NCBI GenBank assembly: GCA_015485355.1
Contig: WFTQ01000107.1
Span: 1-44,787, forward strand
Reading direction: 5' to 3'
Origin: a bacterium
GTDB taxonomy: Bacteria; Calditrichota; Calditrichia; RBG-13-44-9; J042
DNA length: 44,787 bases
The position numbers and the translations under genes were made by a program. How positions within the stretch are numbered: position 1 is the first letter of the stretch; each line of letters starts with the position of its first letter. A model generated the notes under the pieces. That model had not been told where the DNA came from and searched no databases. It saw only the letters and a list, made by a program, of their open reading frames with translations. This document shows, piece by piece, positions 31,352 to 41,083 of the stretch.

Positions 31352-32613
31352 GCGCTCAGTACTCCTTTATAAATCAAATTCGACAATACCTCACGATTCG
31401 CCGGGACAATGTCGTTGGGAACCGTCTGCCCGGTGGTTAAAAAGCTTACCGGCCATTGGTGTTTGTACAGCACATTAATAATATTGCCTGTATGGATGCT
31501 CTCGTCCAGTTTACTAAAAATGAACCGATTCGGGCGCAGCAGCTGAAACCGCCGAATCACATCCAGCATGGTCTTTAAGCCGGTGGTCAGGCTCAAAACC
31601 AGATGCACTTCATCGGGATTGGCGGCATCGATGAACTGTTGCAGATCCCGCAAATGCTGATCATGCTTCTGGCTCCGTCCCACGGTGTCGATCAGAATAA
31701 TCTCTTTGTCCTTATATTTATAAACGGCCTCTCGAATTTCTTGAGGACTATAGGCCACACTCATGGGAATGTTCGCAATGTTCGCAAAGGTCTGCAACTG
31801 TTCGATGGCGGCAATGCGATAGGTGTCGGCGGAAATCAGCGCCACGCGACGATTATAAAACAGTTTCAGATTGGCAGCAATTTTGGCAATCGTGGTGGTC
31901 TTTCCTACCCCCGTGGGTCCCACCAGGGCAATCACGTACGGGGTGCGTTTGATTTGGTCCAGGGGTTGGGCTATCTTCATCATTTTGCCCAATAAATGCA
32001 GTAAATTGCGTGTCACAACCTCCCGCTTCCCGTAATTCGCCACGGTGGTATGGGAATAGACCGTTTGAACGATGGCTTTGGCCAGGTCTTCGTGGACTTC
32101 ATTGTCTACCAGCCGCTTTAACATTTCCTTGAACAATTCAGGCAATGCCGGCATGCGACTGTATTTCAAAAAATCGGCAACCTGATTCAGGGTTTTTTTG
32201 ATGTCACTGATTTCATCTTTCAGCTCTACGATGTTGCTCAGTTGTTCCAGAATCTTCCGGCGTTCGGCCTTCCAGGCCTGAACATCCAATTCGGAGGCGG
32301 GGGCACCATTTCCGCCGGCGGGATGGTTCTGCACCAGGGTGTCCAAACGGGCGGTGGCCCCGCTATAGGAGGGTTTGGTTGCCTGGGAGGTGCCGGCGGC
32401 GGCACCGGCCATGCCCCGTAACCGACCGTTCCGCGGGGAAACACTATCCAATCCCGCCGTTATTTCGTAATACTCCTTGCCTCCCCAAAAATCCAGCTTA
32501 CCCCCATTTTTTACCTTGCGGGAATTCAGAATGATGGCCTCGGAACCCAATTCATTCTTCATCTGCTCGAATGCTTCCTGAAACGTTTTTCCCACATATT
32601 TTTTAATTCTCAT
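31348..32613 (-). CDS. flhF: Flagellar biosynthesis GTPase FlhF
   Basis: A 421-residue SRP-type GTPase that fixes the flagellar position, often the pole. The N-terminal domain is MRIKKYVGKTFQEAFEQMKN followed by a low-complexity linker (60-110). The NG core carries G1 GPTGVGKTT (232-240), DTYRIAA (263-269), DTVGRS (309-314) and SKLDE (367-371), ending with GQTVPNDI. I start at ATG 32613 because GTGAGGA is placed 6 bases upstream; a TTG two codons earlier is less likely. It overlaps the flhA stop by 11 bases. Confidence 0.95.
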   Translation of the reverse strand: MRIKKYVGKTFQEAFEQMKNELGSEAIILNSRKVKNGGKLDFWGGKEYYEITAGLDSVSPRNGRLRGMAGAAAGTSQATKPSYSGATARLDTLVQNHPAGGNGAPASELDVQAWKAERRKILEQLSNIVELKDEISDIKKTLNQVADFLKYSRMPALPELFKEMLKRLVDNEVHEDLAKAIVQTVYSHTTVANYGKREVVTRNLLHLLGKMMKIAQPLDQIKRTPYVIALVGPTGVGKTTTIAKIAANLKLFYNRRVALISADTYRIAAIEQLQTFANIANIPMSVAYSPQEIREAVYKYKDKEIILIDTVGRSQKHDQHLRDLQQFIDAANPDEVHLVLSLTTGLKTMLDVIRRFQLLRPNRFIFSKLDESIHTGNIINVLYKHQWPVSFLTTGQTVPNDIVPANREVLSNLIYKGVLSA

Positions 32614-34666
32614 TGGCAATCCTCACCTTTCCTATGGATTCGATTTGGACTTCGGCGGGTAATTCCCCAAACGAAATAACGGCCACATCCGGGAATACAT
32701 TTTCAATCAGCTTGCGAAAGTAGGCCCGGATGGCCGGGGAACACACGATGACCGGTTGATATCCCCGGCTGATGGCCTGTTCCACATTCTCGGCAATGCT
32801 GCGGTGGATTTGTTGAATGACCGCCGGAGATAAACCCAACGTGTGGGTGACCTGCTTCTGCTTTTGCAGCGAACCGGTAATCAATTGTTCGATTTTGGCA
32901 TCCAGGGTAATGGCACGAATCACCCCGTCTTCGTCCTGATACAATTTGGCAATGGTATCGGAAAGGGCGTAGCGCACATACTCGGTCAGCACTTCCACGT
33001 TCTTGGTGACGTTGGCGTAATCGGCCAGCGTTTCCAGAATGGTGACCAGGTCGCGGATGGGGATATTTTCTTTTAATAGATTTTGCAATACTTTCTGGAT
33101 GGCACCGATGGAAAGCTGATCGGGTACCAGTTCTTCCACCACCGCCGGATAATCTTTCTTCAAATTATCCAGCAATTGTTTAACCTCCTGCCGGCCCAGC
33201 AGCTTATCGGCATGGCGGCGAATAATTTCCATCAAATGGGTCGAGAGCACCGCAGACGGTTCGACCACCGTATACCCGGCCAATTCGGCGGCCTGTTTCT
33301 GTTCCGGACGAATCCACACGGCGGGTAAACCAAACGCCGGCTCGGTCACCCGGATGCCCTCCATCTCTTCTTCCACATTGCCCGGATTCATGGCCAGATA
33401 ATGTTCCACCAACAATTCGTTGCGGGCCACTTCGTTTCCCCGGATTTTAATCACATACTCATCGGGATTGAGCTGCAGATTATCCCGTACCCGAATGGGG
33501 GGGACAATAATCCCCATTTCCATAGCCATCTGCTTGCGCATGGAAGTGATGCGTTCGAACAGATCGCCTCCCTGCTCGGTATCCACCAGTGCGATCAGGT
33601 TGTACCCGATCTCCAGCTCCAGGGCGTCCACCTGAAGGTAGTTTTCGATTTCCACCGTAGGGGCGGGCAACTGCGCCTCGTCCACCACTTCGTCCATCTC
33701 TGCTTCCAGTTCCCTGGCTTGGCTTACGGAATATCCAATAAAGGCGATGACGCCGGCCAGAAGGAAGAAAGGTACCGAAGGCAGGCCGGGCGTAAAGGCG
33801 AACAGCGCTAATGTACCCGCGGCAACAAACAATGCCTTGGGATTGGCAAAGAGCTGGCTGGTCAGGTCGGCGCCCAGATTGTCCTGGCTGGCGGCACGGG
33901 TCACCACAATACCCGCAGAGGTGGACACCAGCAACGCCGGGATCTGGGATACCAGCCCATCGCCAATGGTCAACAGGCTATAGGTCTGCAACGCCTGACC
34001 GGCGGACATGCCCATTTGAACCATGCCGATGATCAGCCCCCCCACAATGTTGATCGTCGTAATGATCAAACCGGCAATGGCATCGCCTCGAACAAACTTG
34101 CTGGCTCCGTCCATGGCGCCATAAAAATCGGCCTCCCTGGAGATCAGCTCCCGTCGCTGCCGTGCTTCTTCCTCGGTAATGATGCCGGCATTCAAATCGG
34201 CGTCGATGCTCATCTGTTTCCCGGGCATGGCATCCAGGGTAAAACGGGCCGCCACCTCGGCAATGCGTCCGGCCCCTTTAACAATCACCACAAACTGGAT
34301 GATGATCAGAATCAGAAAGATGATGAAACCGACCACATAATTTCCTTTCACAACAAAGCTGCCGAAGGAACGAATGATTTCGCCCGCATAGGCTTCGCCC
34401 AGGATCAATCGCGTTGAGGCGATATTCAACGAAAGACGGAACAGAGTGAGCACCAAAAGCAGGCTGGGAAAGACGGAAATCTCCAGGGGATTGGTTAAAT
34501 AGAGCGATACCAGCAACAACACCAGGGCGGCGGATATGTTTAAGGCCAGCAATACGTCCAACAGGGCCGGGGGCAGGGGGATGATCATCAACACCAGAAT
34601 GGTGATGACCCCCACAGCCAGAAATATGTCGCTATTATGCCGCCACATGCTTGCGGTCTTCTCCAT
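32603..34666 (-). CDS. flhA: Flagellar type III export gate protein FlhA
   Basis: A 687-residue export gate component with about eight membrane helices in the first 330 residues and a large cytoplasmic domain (about 345-687) that docks chaperone-substrate complexes. The FHIPEP signature region is seen as FRLSLNIASTRLIL (76-89), followed by GSFVVKGNYVVGFIIF, ARFTLDAMPGKQMSIDADLN and AMDGASKFVRGDAIAG. The ATG overlaps the flhB stop by one base (TAATG). Length is standard. Confidence 0.97.
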   Translation of the reverse strand: MEKTASMWRHNSDIFLAVGVITILVLMIIPLPPALLDVLLALNISAALVLLLVSLYLTNPLEISVFPSLLLVLTLFRLSLNIASTRLILGEAYAGEIIRSFGSFVVKGNYVVGFIIFLILIIIQFVVIVKGAGRIAEVAARFTLDAMPGKQMSIDADLNAGIITEEEARQRRELISREADFYGAMDGASKFVRGDAIAGLIITTINIVGGLIIGMVQMGMSAGQALQTYSLLTIGDGLVSQIPALLVSTSAGIVVTRAASQDNLGADLTSQLFANPKALFVAAGTLALFAFTPGLPSVPFFLLAGVIAFIGYSVSQARELEAEMDEVVDEAQLPAPTVEIENYLQVDALELEIGYNLIALVDTEQGGDLFERITSMRKQMAMEMGIIVPPIRVRDNLQLNPDEYVIKIRGNEVARNELLVEHYLAMNPGNVEEEMEGIRVTEPAFGLPAVWIRPEQKQAAELAGYTVVEPSAVLSTHLMEIIRRHADKLLGRQEVKQLLDNLKKDYPAVVEELVPDQLSIGAIQKVLQNLLKENIPIRDLVTILETLADYANVTKNVEVLTEYVRYALSDTIAKLYQDEDGVIRAITLDAKIEQLITGSLQKQKQVTHTLGLSPAVIQQIHRSIAENVEQAISRGYQPVIVCSPAIRAYFRKLIENVFPDVAVISFGELPAEVQIESIGKVRIANEN

Positions 34667-35733
34667 TAAACCGATTTATTTTTTAGTTTGTACACATAGG
34701 CCAGCACTTCGGCCACGGCCTGGAAAAACTGTTCCGGGATCTCCTGTTCCAGCTCCACCGTGTGATAGAGGGCCCGGGCCAGGGGGGGGTCTTCGACTAT
34801 GGGCACCTGATGGGCTTCCGCCAAATCCCGGATGCGCAGGGCAATCAGGTTCTGACCTTTGGCCACCACACGGGGTGCCCGCATCTGCTCGACATCATAC
34901 TTCAGGGCCACCGCATAATGGGAGGGATTGGTAATCACCACATCGGCGGTGGGAACATTCTGCATCATCCGCTTCATGGCCATTTGAATTTGTACACTGC
35001 GGATCTTGGACTTGATTTTGGGATCCCCTTCGGTCTGCTTGGCCTCATCTTTTACTTCCTGCTTGGTCATCCGCAAATTCTTGATATGCTGATATTTCTG
35101 AAATGCGAAATCGGCGGCGGCAATGAATATGAAGATGGCCGCTATTTTGAAACTGACCTTGAACCCCGCCGAAATCATAAAACCGGCAATCTGAGACACA
35201 TCCTTATCCTGAAGGGGGATGAATTCTTCCCGGTAGCCCATGACCGCCTGATAGCCAATAAGGATCACAATGGTCAGCTTGGCGATATTCTTGATCAGTT
35301 CTTCGACCGTACGGGCCGAAAACATGATTTTCTTAAAGCCCTTCAGGGGATTGAGCTTTTCGAACTTCAACTGCAAGGGTTCCAGAGTGAACAAAAACCC
35401 CACCTGTAAAATACTGGCGCCGATCCCGAGGACCATAACGCCGACCATAAAACCGAAAACAATCAGGCCTAAGGACCCCAATCCCTGCACCAGATAATAG
35501 TGAACCGATTCGGGCGTCAATTCGATCTGGTATCCGCCATTGAGGATTGCTCGATACATCCGCAGGGTTTGCTGATAGAAGTAGCCTCCCAGGACATAGA
35601 GCAGGGTTAAGCCGCTAATCAACCCCACGGCGGAATTGATTTCGATACTTTTGGCAACGTTGCCCTTCCGTCGGGCTTCTTCCAACCGTTTACCAGTGGG
35701 TCTTTCGGTTTTTTCCTGGTAACTATCCGCCAT
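34666..35733 (-). CDS. flhB: Flagellar export specificity switch FlhB (NPSH variant)
   Basis: A 355-residue protein with four membrane helices and a cytoplasmic domain that self-cleaves between Asn and Pro to change export from rod/hook to filament. The N-terminus EKTERPTGKRLEEARRKGNV is typical. The cleavage site reads NPSHYAVALKY instead of the near-universal NPTH; the codon is TCC. The rest, MRAPRVVAKGQNLIALRIRD and PIVEDPPLARALYHTVELEQ, is standard. It overlaps fliR by one base at its start and flhA by one base at its end. Confidence 0.96.
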   Translation of the reverse strand: MADSYQEKTERPTGKRLEEARRKGNVAKSIEINSAVGLISGLTLLYVLGGYFYQQTLRMYRAILNGGYQIELTPESVHYYLVQGLGSLGLIVFGFMVGVMVLGIGASILQVGFLFTLEPLQLKFEKLNPLKGFKKIMFSARTVEELIKNIAKLTIVILIGYQAVMGYREEFIPLQDKDVSQIAGFMISAGFKVSFKIAAIFIFIAAADFAFQKYQHIKNLRMTKQEVKDEAKQTEGDPKIKSKIRSVQIQMAMKRMMQNVPTADVVITNPSHYAVALKYDVEQMRAPRVVAKGQNLIALRIRDLAEAHQVPIVEDPPLARALYHTVELEQEIPEQFFQAVAEVLAYVYKLKNKSV

Positions 35734-36500
35734 TACATGACCTGCAAAATGTAGGTGATGTTGTTTTCAAATTGTTCCAACAATTTTTGAAACACATACA
35801 GGAACAGCGGCATTCCGAAAATCAGGGCGGAAAATCCTGCCAGCATCCGCAGAGGGATGCCCACAAAAAAGATGTTCATTTGGGGAACGGCCCGAGCAAT
35901 AATCCCCATGGCCACGCTGGTTAAAAACAGGGTGACCACCGCCGGCGCGGCGATCTTGATGCCGATGACAAAGACCTCCGCCGAAATCTGCATGATCCGT
36001 TGTACGGCCAATGAAGACAGTTGCCATCCCCCAACCGGCACGGTGCGGTAACTATACGCCAGCGCCTCTATCAGGTAATGATGACCGTCCAGCAACAGAA
36101 ATATCAACATGGCCATGTTGGTCTTCAGCCGGGCAATGACCGACAACGGCTGATTAAAGGTGGGATCGATCTCCTGAACCATGGAAAACCCCATGTCCAG
36201 ACCGATGTATTCGCCCGCGATTTCAATGCCGACAAACAGAAACGATAAGACAAAACCGATCATGACCCCGGTAAAAATCTCTGCAAAAACCACCACCAGC
36301 ACCTGAAGCCAATCCAGGGCTATTTCGGGGGTGTTGGGTTCCACTACCGGAAAAATCAAGAAAGATATCAGACCGCCCATGCCGATCTTAAACATCATGG
36401 GAACGCTCCGCGAGGAAAACACGGGAGCCGCAAGAAACAGGGAAGTCATCCGCACCAGGATCAGGAAAAAAAGCAATATTTGATGTTCGGTATAAGCCAT
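35733..36500 (-). CDS. fliR: Flagellar export protein FliR
   Basis: A 255-residue export gate component with about six membrane segments and little else. Family markers include FLAAPVFSSRSVPMMFKIGM (near 23-42), FAEIFTGVMIGFVLSFLF, GEYIGLDMGFSMVQEIDP and MGIIARAVPQMNIFFVGIPL. FliR forms the helical core with FliP and FliQ. The gene follows fliQ by one base and its stop overlaps the flhB start. Confidence 0.96.
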   Translation of the reverse strand: MAYTEHQILLFFLILVRMTSLFLAAPVFSSRSVPMMFKIGMGGLISFLIFPVVEPNTPEIALDWLQVLVVVFAEIFTGVMIGFVLSFLFVGIEIAGEYIGLDMGFSMVQEIDPTFNQPLSVIARLKTNMAMLIFLLLDGHHYLIEALAYSYRTVPVGGWQLSSLAVQRIMQISAEVFVIGIKIAAPAVVTLFLTSVAMGIIARAVPQMNIFFVGIPLRMLAGFSALIFGMPLFLYVFQKLLEQFENNITYILQVM

Positions 36501-36501
36501 C

Positions 36502-36771
36502 TCACCGCACCAGTGTTGGTATCAGGTTAAACACGGCGATCGTATAATTTTGCATCAATTGCAGCATCCAGGGTAAAAGCAACAACAAGACGATCACCAC
36601 GGCTATGATTTTGGGAATGAAAGTCATGGTCATCTCATTGATCGACGTGACCGCCTGAAAAATCCCGATCAAAAATCCGACCACCAGGGTGACCAATAAG
36701 ATGGGCCCGGCAATCAATATCACCGTGTAAATGGCATCGGTCAAAAATTTGATCACAAATTGTTCGGTCAT
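36502..36771 (-). CDS. fliQ: Flagellar export protein FliQ
   Basis: An 89-residue, two-helix export gate component. MTEQFVIKFLTDAIYTVILI and LIGIFQAVTSINEMTMTFIP match the family (usual length 85-90). I start at ATG 36771, 13 bases after fliP; a longer frame upstream overlaps fliP and would add an unrelated extension. Confidence 0.95.
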   Translation of the reverse strand: MTEQFVIKFLTDAIYTVILIAGPILLVTLVVGFLIGIFQAVTSINEMTMTFIPKIIAVVIVLLLLLPWMLQLMQNYTIAVFNLIPTLVR

Positions 36772-36784
36772 TTTTCTGCCCGCG

Positions 36785-37564
36785 TTAAAAACTATTGACC
36801 AGGGAATTGACCAGTAAATACCACCCATCGACCAGGACAAACAGCAAAATCTTAAAGGGTAAAGAGATCATCATCGGGGGTAACATGAGCATTCCCATGG
36901 ACATTAACACGCTTCCCACCACCATATCGATGATGAGAAAAGGGATGTAAATAATGAATCCGATTTGGAAAGCGATGCGCAGCTCACTAATGGCAAAAGC
37001 CGGAATGAGTGCCAGCATAGAGATGTCATCGGCATTCAGCGGTTTTTGACCCTGAGAAAGCCGCACAAACAGGGCCAGGTCTTTTTCCCGGGTATGTTTG
37101 AACAGAAATTCTCGGATCGGCTGCAACGCCTTTTGGTAGGCTTCCTGCTGGGATATCTGCCCGTCCAGATAGGGACGCAGGGCGTTATCGTGTACCCGTT
37201 CCCAGGTAGGTGCCATAATAAAAAAGGTTAGAAACAGCGCCAATCCCACTAACACCTGGTTGGGAGGAATTTGCTGAGTGCCCAGAGCCTGCCGAATAAA
37301 ATGAAACACGATGACAATACGGGTGAAGGAGGTCAATAAAATCAGAAAGGCGGGGGCCAGGCTCAGGATGGTCATCAGAAAAATCAATTGCAGGGTTATG
37401 GTCAGATCCTGGGGGGTGCGGGCGGTCTCCACCCCTACGGTGACCCTGGGCAGCGGAACGGTCGGGTTGCCGGGCTGAGCCAGGGCGGGCGTCTCCGCAC
37501 CCGGCAACAGCAGTAACATGCCTAAGAAGCAGAAAATATACCGGGTTTTCCAACTCGCTGCCAT
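36785..37564 (-). CDS. fliP: Flagellar export protein FliP
   Basis: A 259-residue core protein of the export gate, with a cleaved signal peptide ([20 protein letters not shown], then [10 protein letters not shown]) and four membrane segments. FliP signatures [56 protein letters not shown] and [20 protein letters not shown] are present. I chose ATG 37564, because GGGAGGGG sits 9 bases upstream; the ATG at 37573 directly abuts that element, and a TTG at 37591 overlaps fliO. Confidence 0.95.
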   Translation of the reverse strand: MAASWKTRYIFCFLGMLLLLPGAETPALAQPGNPTVPLPRVTVGVETARTPQDLTITLQLIFLMTILSLAPAFLILLTSFTRIVIVFHFIRQALGTQQIPPNQVLVGLALFLTFFIMAPTWERVHDNALRPYLDGQISQQEAYQKALQPIREFLFKHTREKDLALFVRLSQGQKPLNADDISMLALIPAFAISELRIAFQIGFIIYIPFLIIDMVVGSVLMSMGMLMLPPMMISLPFKILLFVLVDGWYLLVNSLVNSF

Positions 37565-37580
37565 TCGAGCCATCCCCTCC

Positions 37581-38045
37581 CTAATTCTCAATTTTCTTTT
37601 TGAGCATCGACCAGAAAAAATGGGGCGCTCCTGGACCCGGGGTTATGCGGTTCTTTTCGATCCATTGGGTCAATTGCGGATTCGGTTCTAACTCGCCCAA
37701 ATTGCTGATCGAGGATTCCGTGATTCCCAGCAGAAAAAAGCGGTCGAAAACTCGAACCAGGGCAATGGAATGCTGGGTATGTAAGGGGGCCCGGGCCACG
37801 ATTTGAAACCAATCCTGATCCCCCACAATTCCCAACTGGCGGCCCCAGATTTTTTTTATCACCAACACCAGCACAACAATGAGGCCGAGGATCAAAAGCA
37901 GCATGGCCACCGCTTTAAAGACCAGCCAGCCCAGTTCGGGGGTTTCGGCCCCGGTGGGCTGAACCAGAACACTGTCGGCGGGTTGGGCCATGCCCCGGAC
38001 ACCGCCGGCAACCATTCCCATTAGATAAATCATGCCGCGATTCAT
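37581..38045 (-). CDS. fliO: Flagellar assembly protein FliO
   Basis: A 154-residue single-span protein (membrane helix about 43-65, [20 protein letters not shown]) with a short periplasmic start and a cytoplasmic domain ([37 protein letters not shown]) that matches FliO. It stabilises assembly of the FliP ring. The start overlaps the fliN stop by four bases and fliP follows closely. Confidence 0.88.
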   Translation of the reverse strand: MNRGMIYLMGMVAGGVRGMAQPADSVLVQPTGAETPELGWLVFKAVAMLLLILGLIVVLVLVIKKIWGRQLGIVGDQDWFQIVARAPLHTQHSIALVRVFDRFFLLGITESSISNLGELEPNPQLTQWIEKNRITPGPGAPHFFWSMLKKKIEN

Positions 38046-38473
38046 TCGCCTGGGGTCCCCAGTTTTTTAATGCGATCAGCCGGATCGATGAGGTTCGTGA
38101 TGCGAATCCCAAAATGCTTATCCACCACTACCACCTCCCCCTCGGCCATTTTTTTGTTGTTTACATATAAATCCACCGGCTCACCGGCCATTTTATCCAG
38201 CTCGATGATGGAGCCCCGCTCCAGCTCCAAAATGTCCTTGATGTACATTGTGGTGCGTCCCAGTTCGATGGACACCGGCAGCACAATATCCAACAACATC
38301 TCCAGCTTGCGATTGGAATCGAACTTCTTTTCCGGGGTTTCCAGATTTTCGAACTCGGCCTTCTGCACTTCAGGATCATCGATTTTCCGGGTCTGTGCCG
38401 GCGCCTGGTTTTCTTCCGGGGTTGCATCGGCCGGAGATTCCGCCGTTTGCATCTCTTGTTGGTTTTCCGGCAT
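38042..38473 (-). CDS. fliN: Flagellar switch protein FliN
   Basis: A 143-residue C-ring protein. The N-terminal 60 residues are acidic and Pro/Glu-rich ([14 protein letters not shown]), longer than in E. coli FliN. The SpoA domain follows (65-137): [60 protein letters not shown] and [18 protein letters not shown]. It forms the base of the switch with FliM. It lies 16 bases after fliM. There is no CheC-like domain of the FliY type. Confidence 0.95.
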   Translation of the reverse strand: MPENQQEMQTAESPADATPEENQAPAQTRKIDDPEVQKAEFENLETPEKKFDSNRKLEMLLDIVLPVSIELGRTTMYIKDILELERGSIIELDKMAGEPVDLYVNNKKMAEGEVVVVDKHFGIRITNLIDPADRIKKLGTPGE

Positions 38474-38489
38474 GAAACAGATTCTCCCT

Positions 38490-39476
38490 TTATTTGGTTT
38501 CCTCGGTGGCTTCCTGGGTTATTTTGATCGCGATGCGATCGTCCACCACACCCGGACGACCATAAAACTTGAGTCGATCGCGCAGATACACGGGAATGTC
38601 CTCATCGATCTGGGTATCCAGCCGCAACACATCGCCCTCCTCCAGCTCCAAAAGCTCCCGGATGGTCAATTGAGAGGTTCCCAGCAGCACCCGGATGTCC
38701 ACGGGCGTTCCCGCCAGGTGCCGTTGAATCGCCAGCTTGCTCTGATCCCGGTTTTTGTTTTTCACCACGGTGGAAAAATATTGAACATTCAGCTTGGCAA
38801 TCACGTCTTCCAGGGCGTAGGAGGGGTAGCAAATGTTCATCATGTAGGAATCTTCTTTGATTTTAATTTCGAAGGAAACCACAATGACGATCTCGCTGGC
38901 GGGGGCAATTTGGACAAAATCGGGATTGTTCTCGAACCCGGCCAGTTGAAAATTCAGGGTATAGATGGGTTTCCAGGCCGTGGTCAGGCATTCCAGGGCC
39001 TGCTGAACCACGGGACGCATAATGCGCTGTTCGATGGGGGTGATGGGTCGAACCTGGGTGGCCTGCATGCCGCCGCCGCCCAATAATCGCTCTACGCTGG
39101 TAAAGACCAGTTCCGGTGTCATCTCCAGTACAGCCCGCCCCTCCGTCTCTAAAATCTCGAAAATGTAGATGCAACTGGGATTCGAAATCGACAGCACGTA
39201 TTCGGAGTACCGTAACTGATCCACAGCCAGCAAATCGATCGTAACCATGGTTTGCAACTTGGAAGCCAGATAAAAGCCAAACAGCTCCGCAAAGCTTTCG
39301 TGCAACGTACGGATGGTTTTGAGCTGATCCTTGCTCACCCTGGTGGGACGACGAAAATCATAATCCTGAACTTCCTTGTGCTTTCCGATACTGGTCAGCT
39401 CTTCTTCCTGAATGGAACCGGTGTTGATACCGGATAATAATTGATCGATTTCTTGCTGCGAAAGGACTTCAGCCAC
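38490..39476 (-). CDS. fliM: Flagellar switch protein FliM
   Basis: A 328-residue switch protein. The N-terminal CheY-binding motif is kept ([13 protein letters not shown], residues 5-17), then the middle domain ([40 protein letters not shown]) and the C-terminal SpoA domain ([20 protein letters not shown]). The start is GTG (39476) with GGAGGAAG 3-4 bases upstream. The kept CheY motif implies chemotaxis control although no che genes are in the window. Confidence 0.96.
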   Translation of the reverse strand: MAEVLSQQEIDQLLSGINTGSIQEEELTSIGKHKEVQDYDFRRPTRVSKDQLKTIRTLHESFAELFGFYLASKLQTMVTIDLLAVDQLRYSEYVLSISNPSCIYIFEILETEGRAVLEMTPELVFTSVERLLGGGGMQATQVRPITPIEQRIMRPVVQQALECLTTAWKPIYTLNFQLAGFENNPDFVQIAPASEIVIVVSFEIKIKEDSYMMNICYPSYALEDVIAKLNVQYFSTVVKNKNRDQSKLAIQRHLAGTPVDIRVLLGTSQLTIRELLELEEGDVLRLDTQIDEDIPVYLRDRLKFYGRPGVVDDRIAIKITQEATEETK

Positions 39477-39500
39477 GGCTTCCTCCGTTGCCTCTCGTTT

Positions 39501-40049
39501 CTACTGGATGATGTAGTTGGAAAAATAGACGTTATACAGGTGCCCCTCGGGCAACAATTGGGAGACACTTTCGATGATCTCTTTCCGAAGCAATTCTTTG
39601 TCGTCCGGACCATCCAGCTCCAGAAGGGTTTTGCCGCTCAGCAACTGAATCAGGATATCCCGCACAATCACATCGCGTTGCTTCAGCAGCTCCACATCGT
39701 CTTCGGACTTGACTTCGAAGGCCAGGTTAATCAACAGGAACTGAGAGCCCTGGCTTTCGGCCGGATTGACAATGATGTCTTCCATTTGATGAATGACCCC
39801 ATATTCCCGTTCTTCTTTTTCGCCGGAGTCCGGCCGGGCTTCGGCTTCGCCTTTCGCCGCCTCGGCAGACCCATGGGCGCTGGCCTGATCGAAAAACATA
39901 GGAACGATCAAATAATTGGCCAAAAAATAGGATAAAACGACCTGCACCACGAGCACGGGAATCCCGACTTTTACCATACTAAACCGTTTGGTCTCTTTCG
40001 GGGGACTTTCCAGGGACGGTTCCGAATGATGGTTTTGAACATCAGCCAT
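39501..40049 (-). CDS. fliL: Flagellar basal body protein FliL
   Basis: A 182-residue single-span protein (membrane segment about 28-49, VGIPVLVVQVVLSYFLANYL) with a periplasmic domain containing IIVNPAESQGSQFLLINLAF, VIVRDILIQLLSGKTLLEL and the C-terminal GHLYNVYFSNYIIQ, which mark FliL. It surrounds or supports stator units. An acidic, Ala-rich linker (58-85) follows the membrane segment. GGAGGG lies 5 bases before the ATG. Confidence 0.94.
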   Translation of the reverse strand: MADVQNHHSEPSLESPPKETKRFSMVKVGIPVLVVQVVLSYFLANYLIVPMFFDQASAHGSAEAAKGEAEARPDSGEKEEREYGVIHQMEDIIVNPAESQGSQFLLINLAFEVKSEDDVELLKQRDVIVRDILIQLLSGKTLLELDGPDDKELLRKEIIESVSQLLPEGHLYNVYFSNYIIQ

Positions 40050-40064
40050 TGTAACCCTCCTTGT

Positions 40065-40802
40065 TTAAAAATTGTCTTCCCTGAACAGAAACTGTTTGTC
40101 TTCGCGTTCGATATAAATCTCCACCCGGCGATTTTTGGCGCGATTTTCCGCACTGGTGTTCGGCACCAACGGATGGTACTCCCCGTAACCAACGGCAGCC
40201 AATCGTCGCGGCTCTACTCCCTTGCCCAAGAAATAACGCAACACACTCAACGCCCTTGCGGTGGATAACTCCCAGTTGGAAGGGAATTTCCGGGTGTGAA
40301 TGGGAAGATCATCGGTGTGACCCTCAATCCGAATTTTATTGGGCCACATTTTGGTCATTTCCACCACTTTATCCAGAATGGGATAGGCCTCCGGCTTAAT
40401 CGTGGCTTCTCCCAGATCAAACAACACGGGAGAATCAATGCGGATCAACAGCCCCTTGGGGGTAACTTCCAGCCGAATATTGTTTCCTAATCCCCGGGCA
40501 TCGACGATCCGCTGCAGTTCGCGGGCGATCCGCTTAATGTGTTTCCGACTCTTATCCGCCAGTTGGGGCACGAGGATTTCCCGTTGATAAACCACCGATT
40601 CCTCCTTTGGTAACACGCCCAGGGCCGCTTTCAGACTACCTAAGGCTTTCTGGAATTTCACGTTTTGAATCGATGAAAATGAGACAATGAGAACAAAAAA
40701 GGTCAACAACAGCGACATCAAATCGCCGTAGGTCACCATCCATCCCGGCGCTCCCCCACCGCCGCTCTCTTCGGTGCCGCTTTTTCGTTTGTTTTTTCCC
40801 AT
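40065..40802 (-). CDS. motB: Flagellar stator protein MotB
   Basis: A 245-residue stator subunit. A short basic N-terminus is followed by one membrane helix with the ion-carrying aspartate (WMVTYGDLMSLLLTFFVLIV, D27), a plug/linker, and a C-terminal OmpA-like peptidoglycan-binding domain (IRIEGHTDDLPI, NWELSTARALSVL, NRRVEIYIE). The helix sequence DLMSLLLTFFVL resembles sodium-type PomB/MotS more than E. coli MotB, a weak hint of sodium coupling. It is first in a run to fliL-M-N and has a sigma-54-type promoter just upstream, separating it from motA. Confidence 0.95.
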   Translation of the reverse strand: MGKNKRKSGTEESGGGGAPGWMVTYGDLMSLLLTFFVLIVSFSSIQNVKFQKALGSLKAALGVLPKEESVVYQREILVPQLADKSRKHIKRIARELQRIVDARGLGNNIRLEVTPKGLLIRIDSPVLFDLGEATIKPEAYPILDKVVEMTKMWPNKIRIEGHTDDLPIHTRKFPSNWELSTARALSVLRYFLGKGVEPRRLAAVGYGEYHPLVPNTSAENRAKNRRVEIYIEREDKQFLFREDNF

Positions 40803-40834
40803 GTTCTTGTTTCATCGATTCCGTAGTAAGAAGG

Positions 40835-40850
40835 GCAACATGTATGCCAG
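40835..40850 (-). promoter_or_regulatory. Sigma-54-type (-24/-12) promoter upstream of motB
   Basis: The minus strand reads CTGGCATACATGTTGC. It matches the RpoN consensus TGGCAC-N5-TTGCW with exactly 10 bases between the invariant GG and GC. Transcription would start near 40823, about 20 bases before the motB ATG at 40802. It sits at the only large gap between stator genes, where a promoter is expected. It would need an NtrC-type activator; one is encoded at 4462-5832, but the link is unproven. Confidence 0.65.
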
Positions 40851-41055
40851 AAAATGAGGAGGGCGGGCCCCGGCGGGAGAAATTTATATCCCATTGTTTA
40901 TTATGAAATTACAAGACCATACCCGCCGGCGCCGGAATCCTGATCCCGTCCGCCATGCCGAAAAAGTGGTCATTTTTTCGACACAGGGAGTTAAAATTCA
41001 GACATTGTTAAAAATCAAATCACCAGGGAAACCTCCTTCGGGTAAGAGGAGTCCC

Positions 41056-41083
41056 CGGCCGGTCCGTCGGATCCATCCGGCCG
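41056..41083. terminator. Inverted repeat after motA
   Basis: CGGCCGG (41056-41062) and CCGGCCG (41077-41083) can form a 7-bp GC stem with a 14-base loop, about 40 bases downstream of the motA stop. There is no U-run in the motA direction, so it may slow polymerase or protect the 3' end rather than terminate. Confidence 0.35.

Noticed and set aside
38070-39086. A 338-codon plus-strand open frame.
   Set aside because: It is antisense to fliN and fliM, which are certain; composition is Ser/Gly-rich and without motifs.
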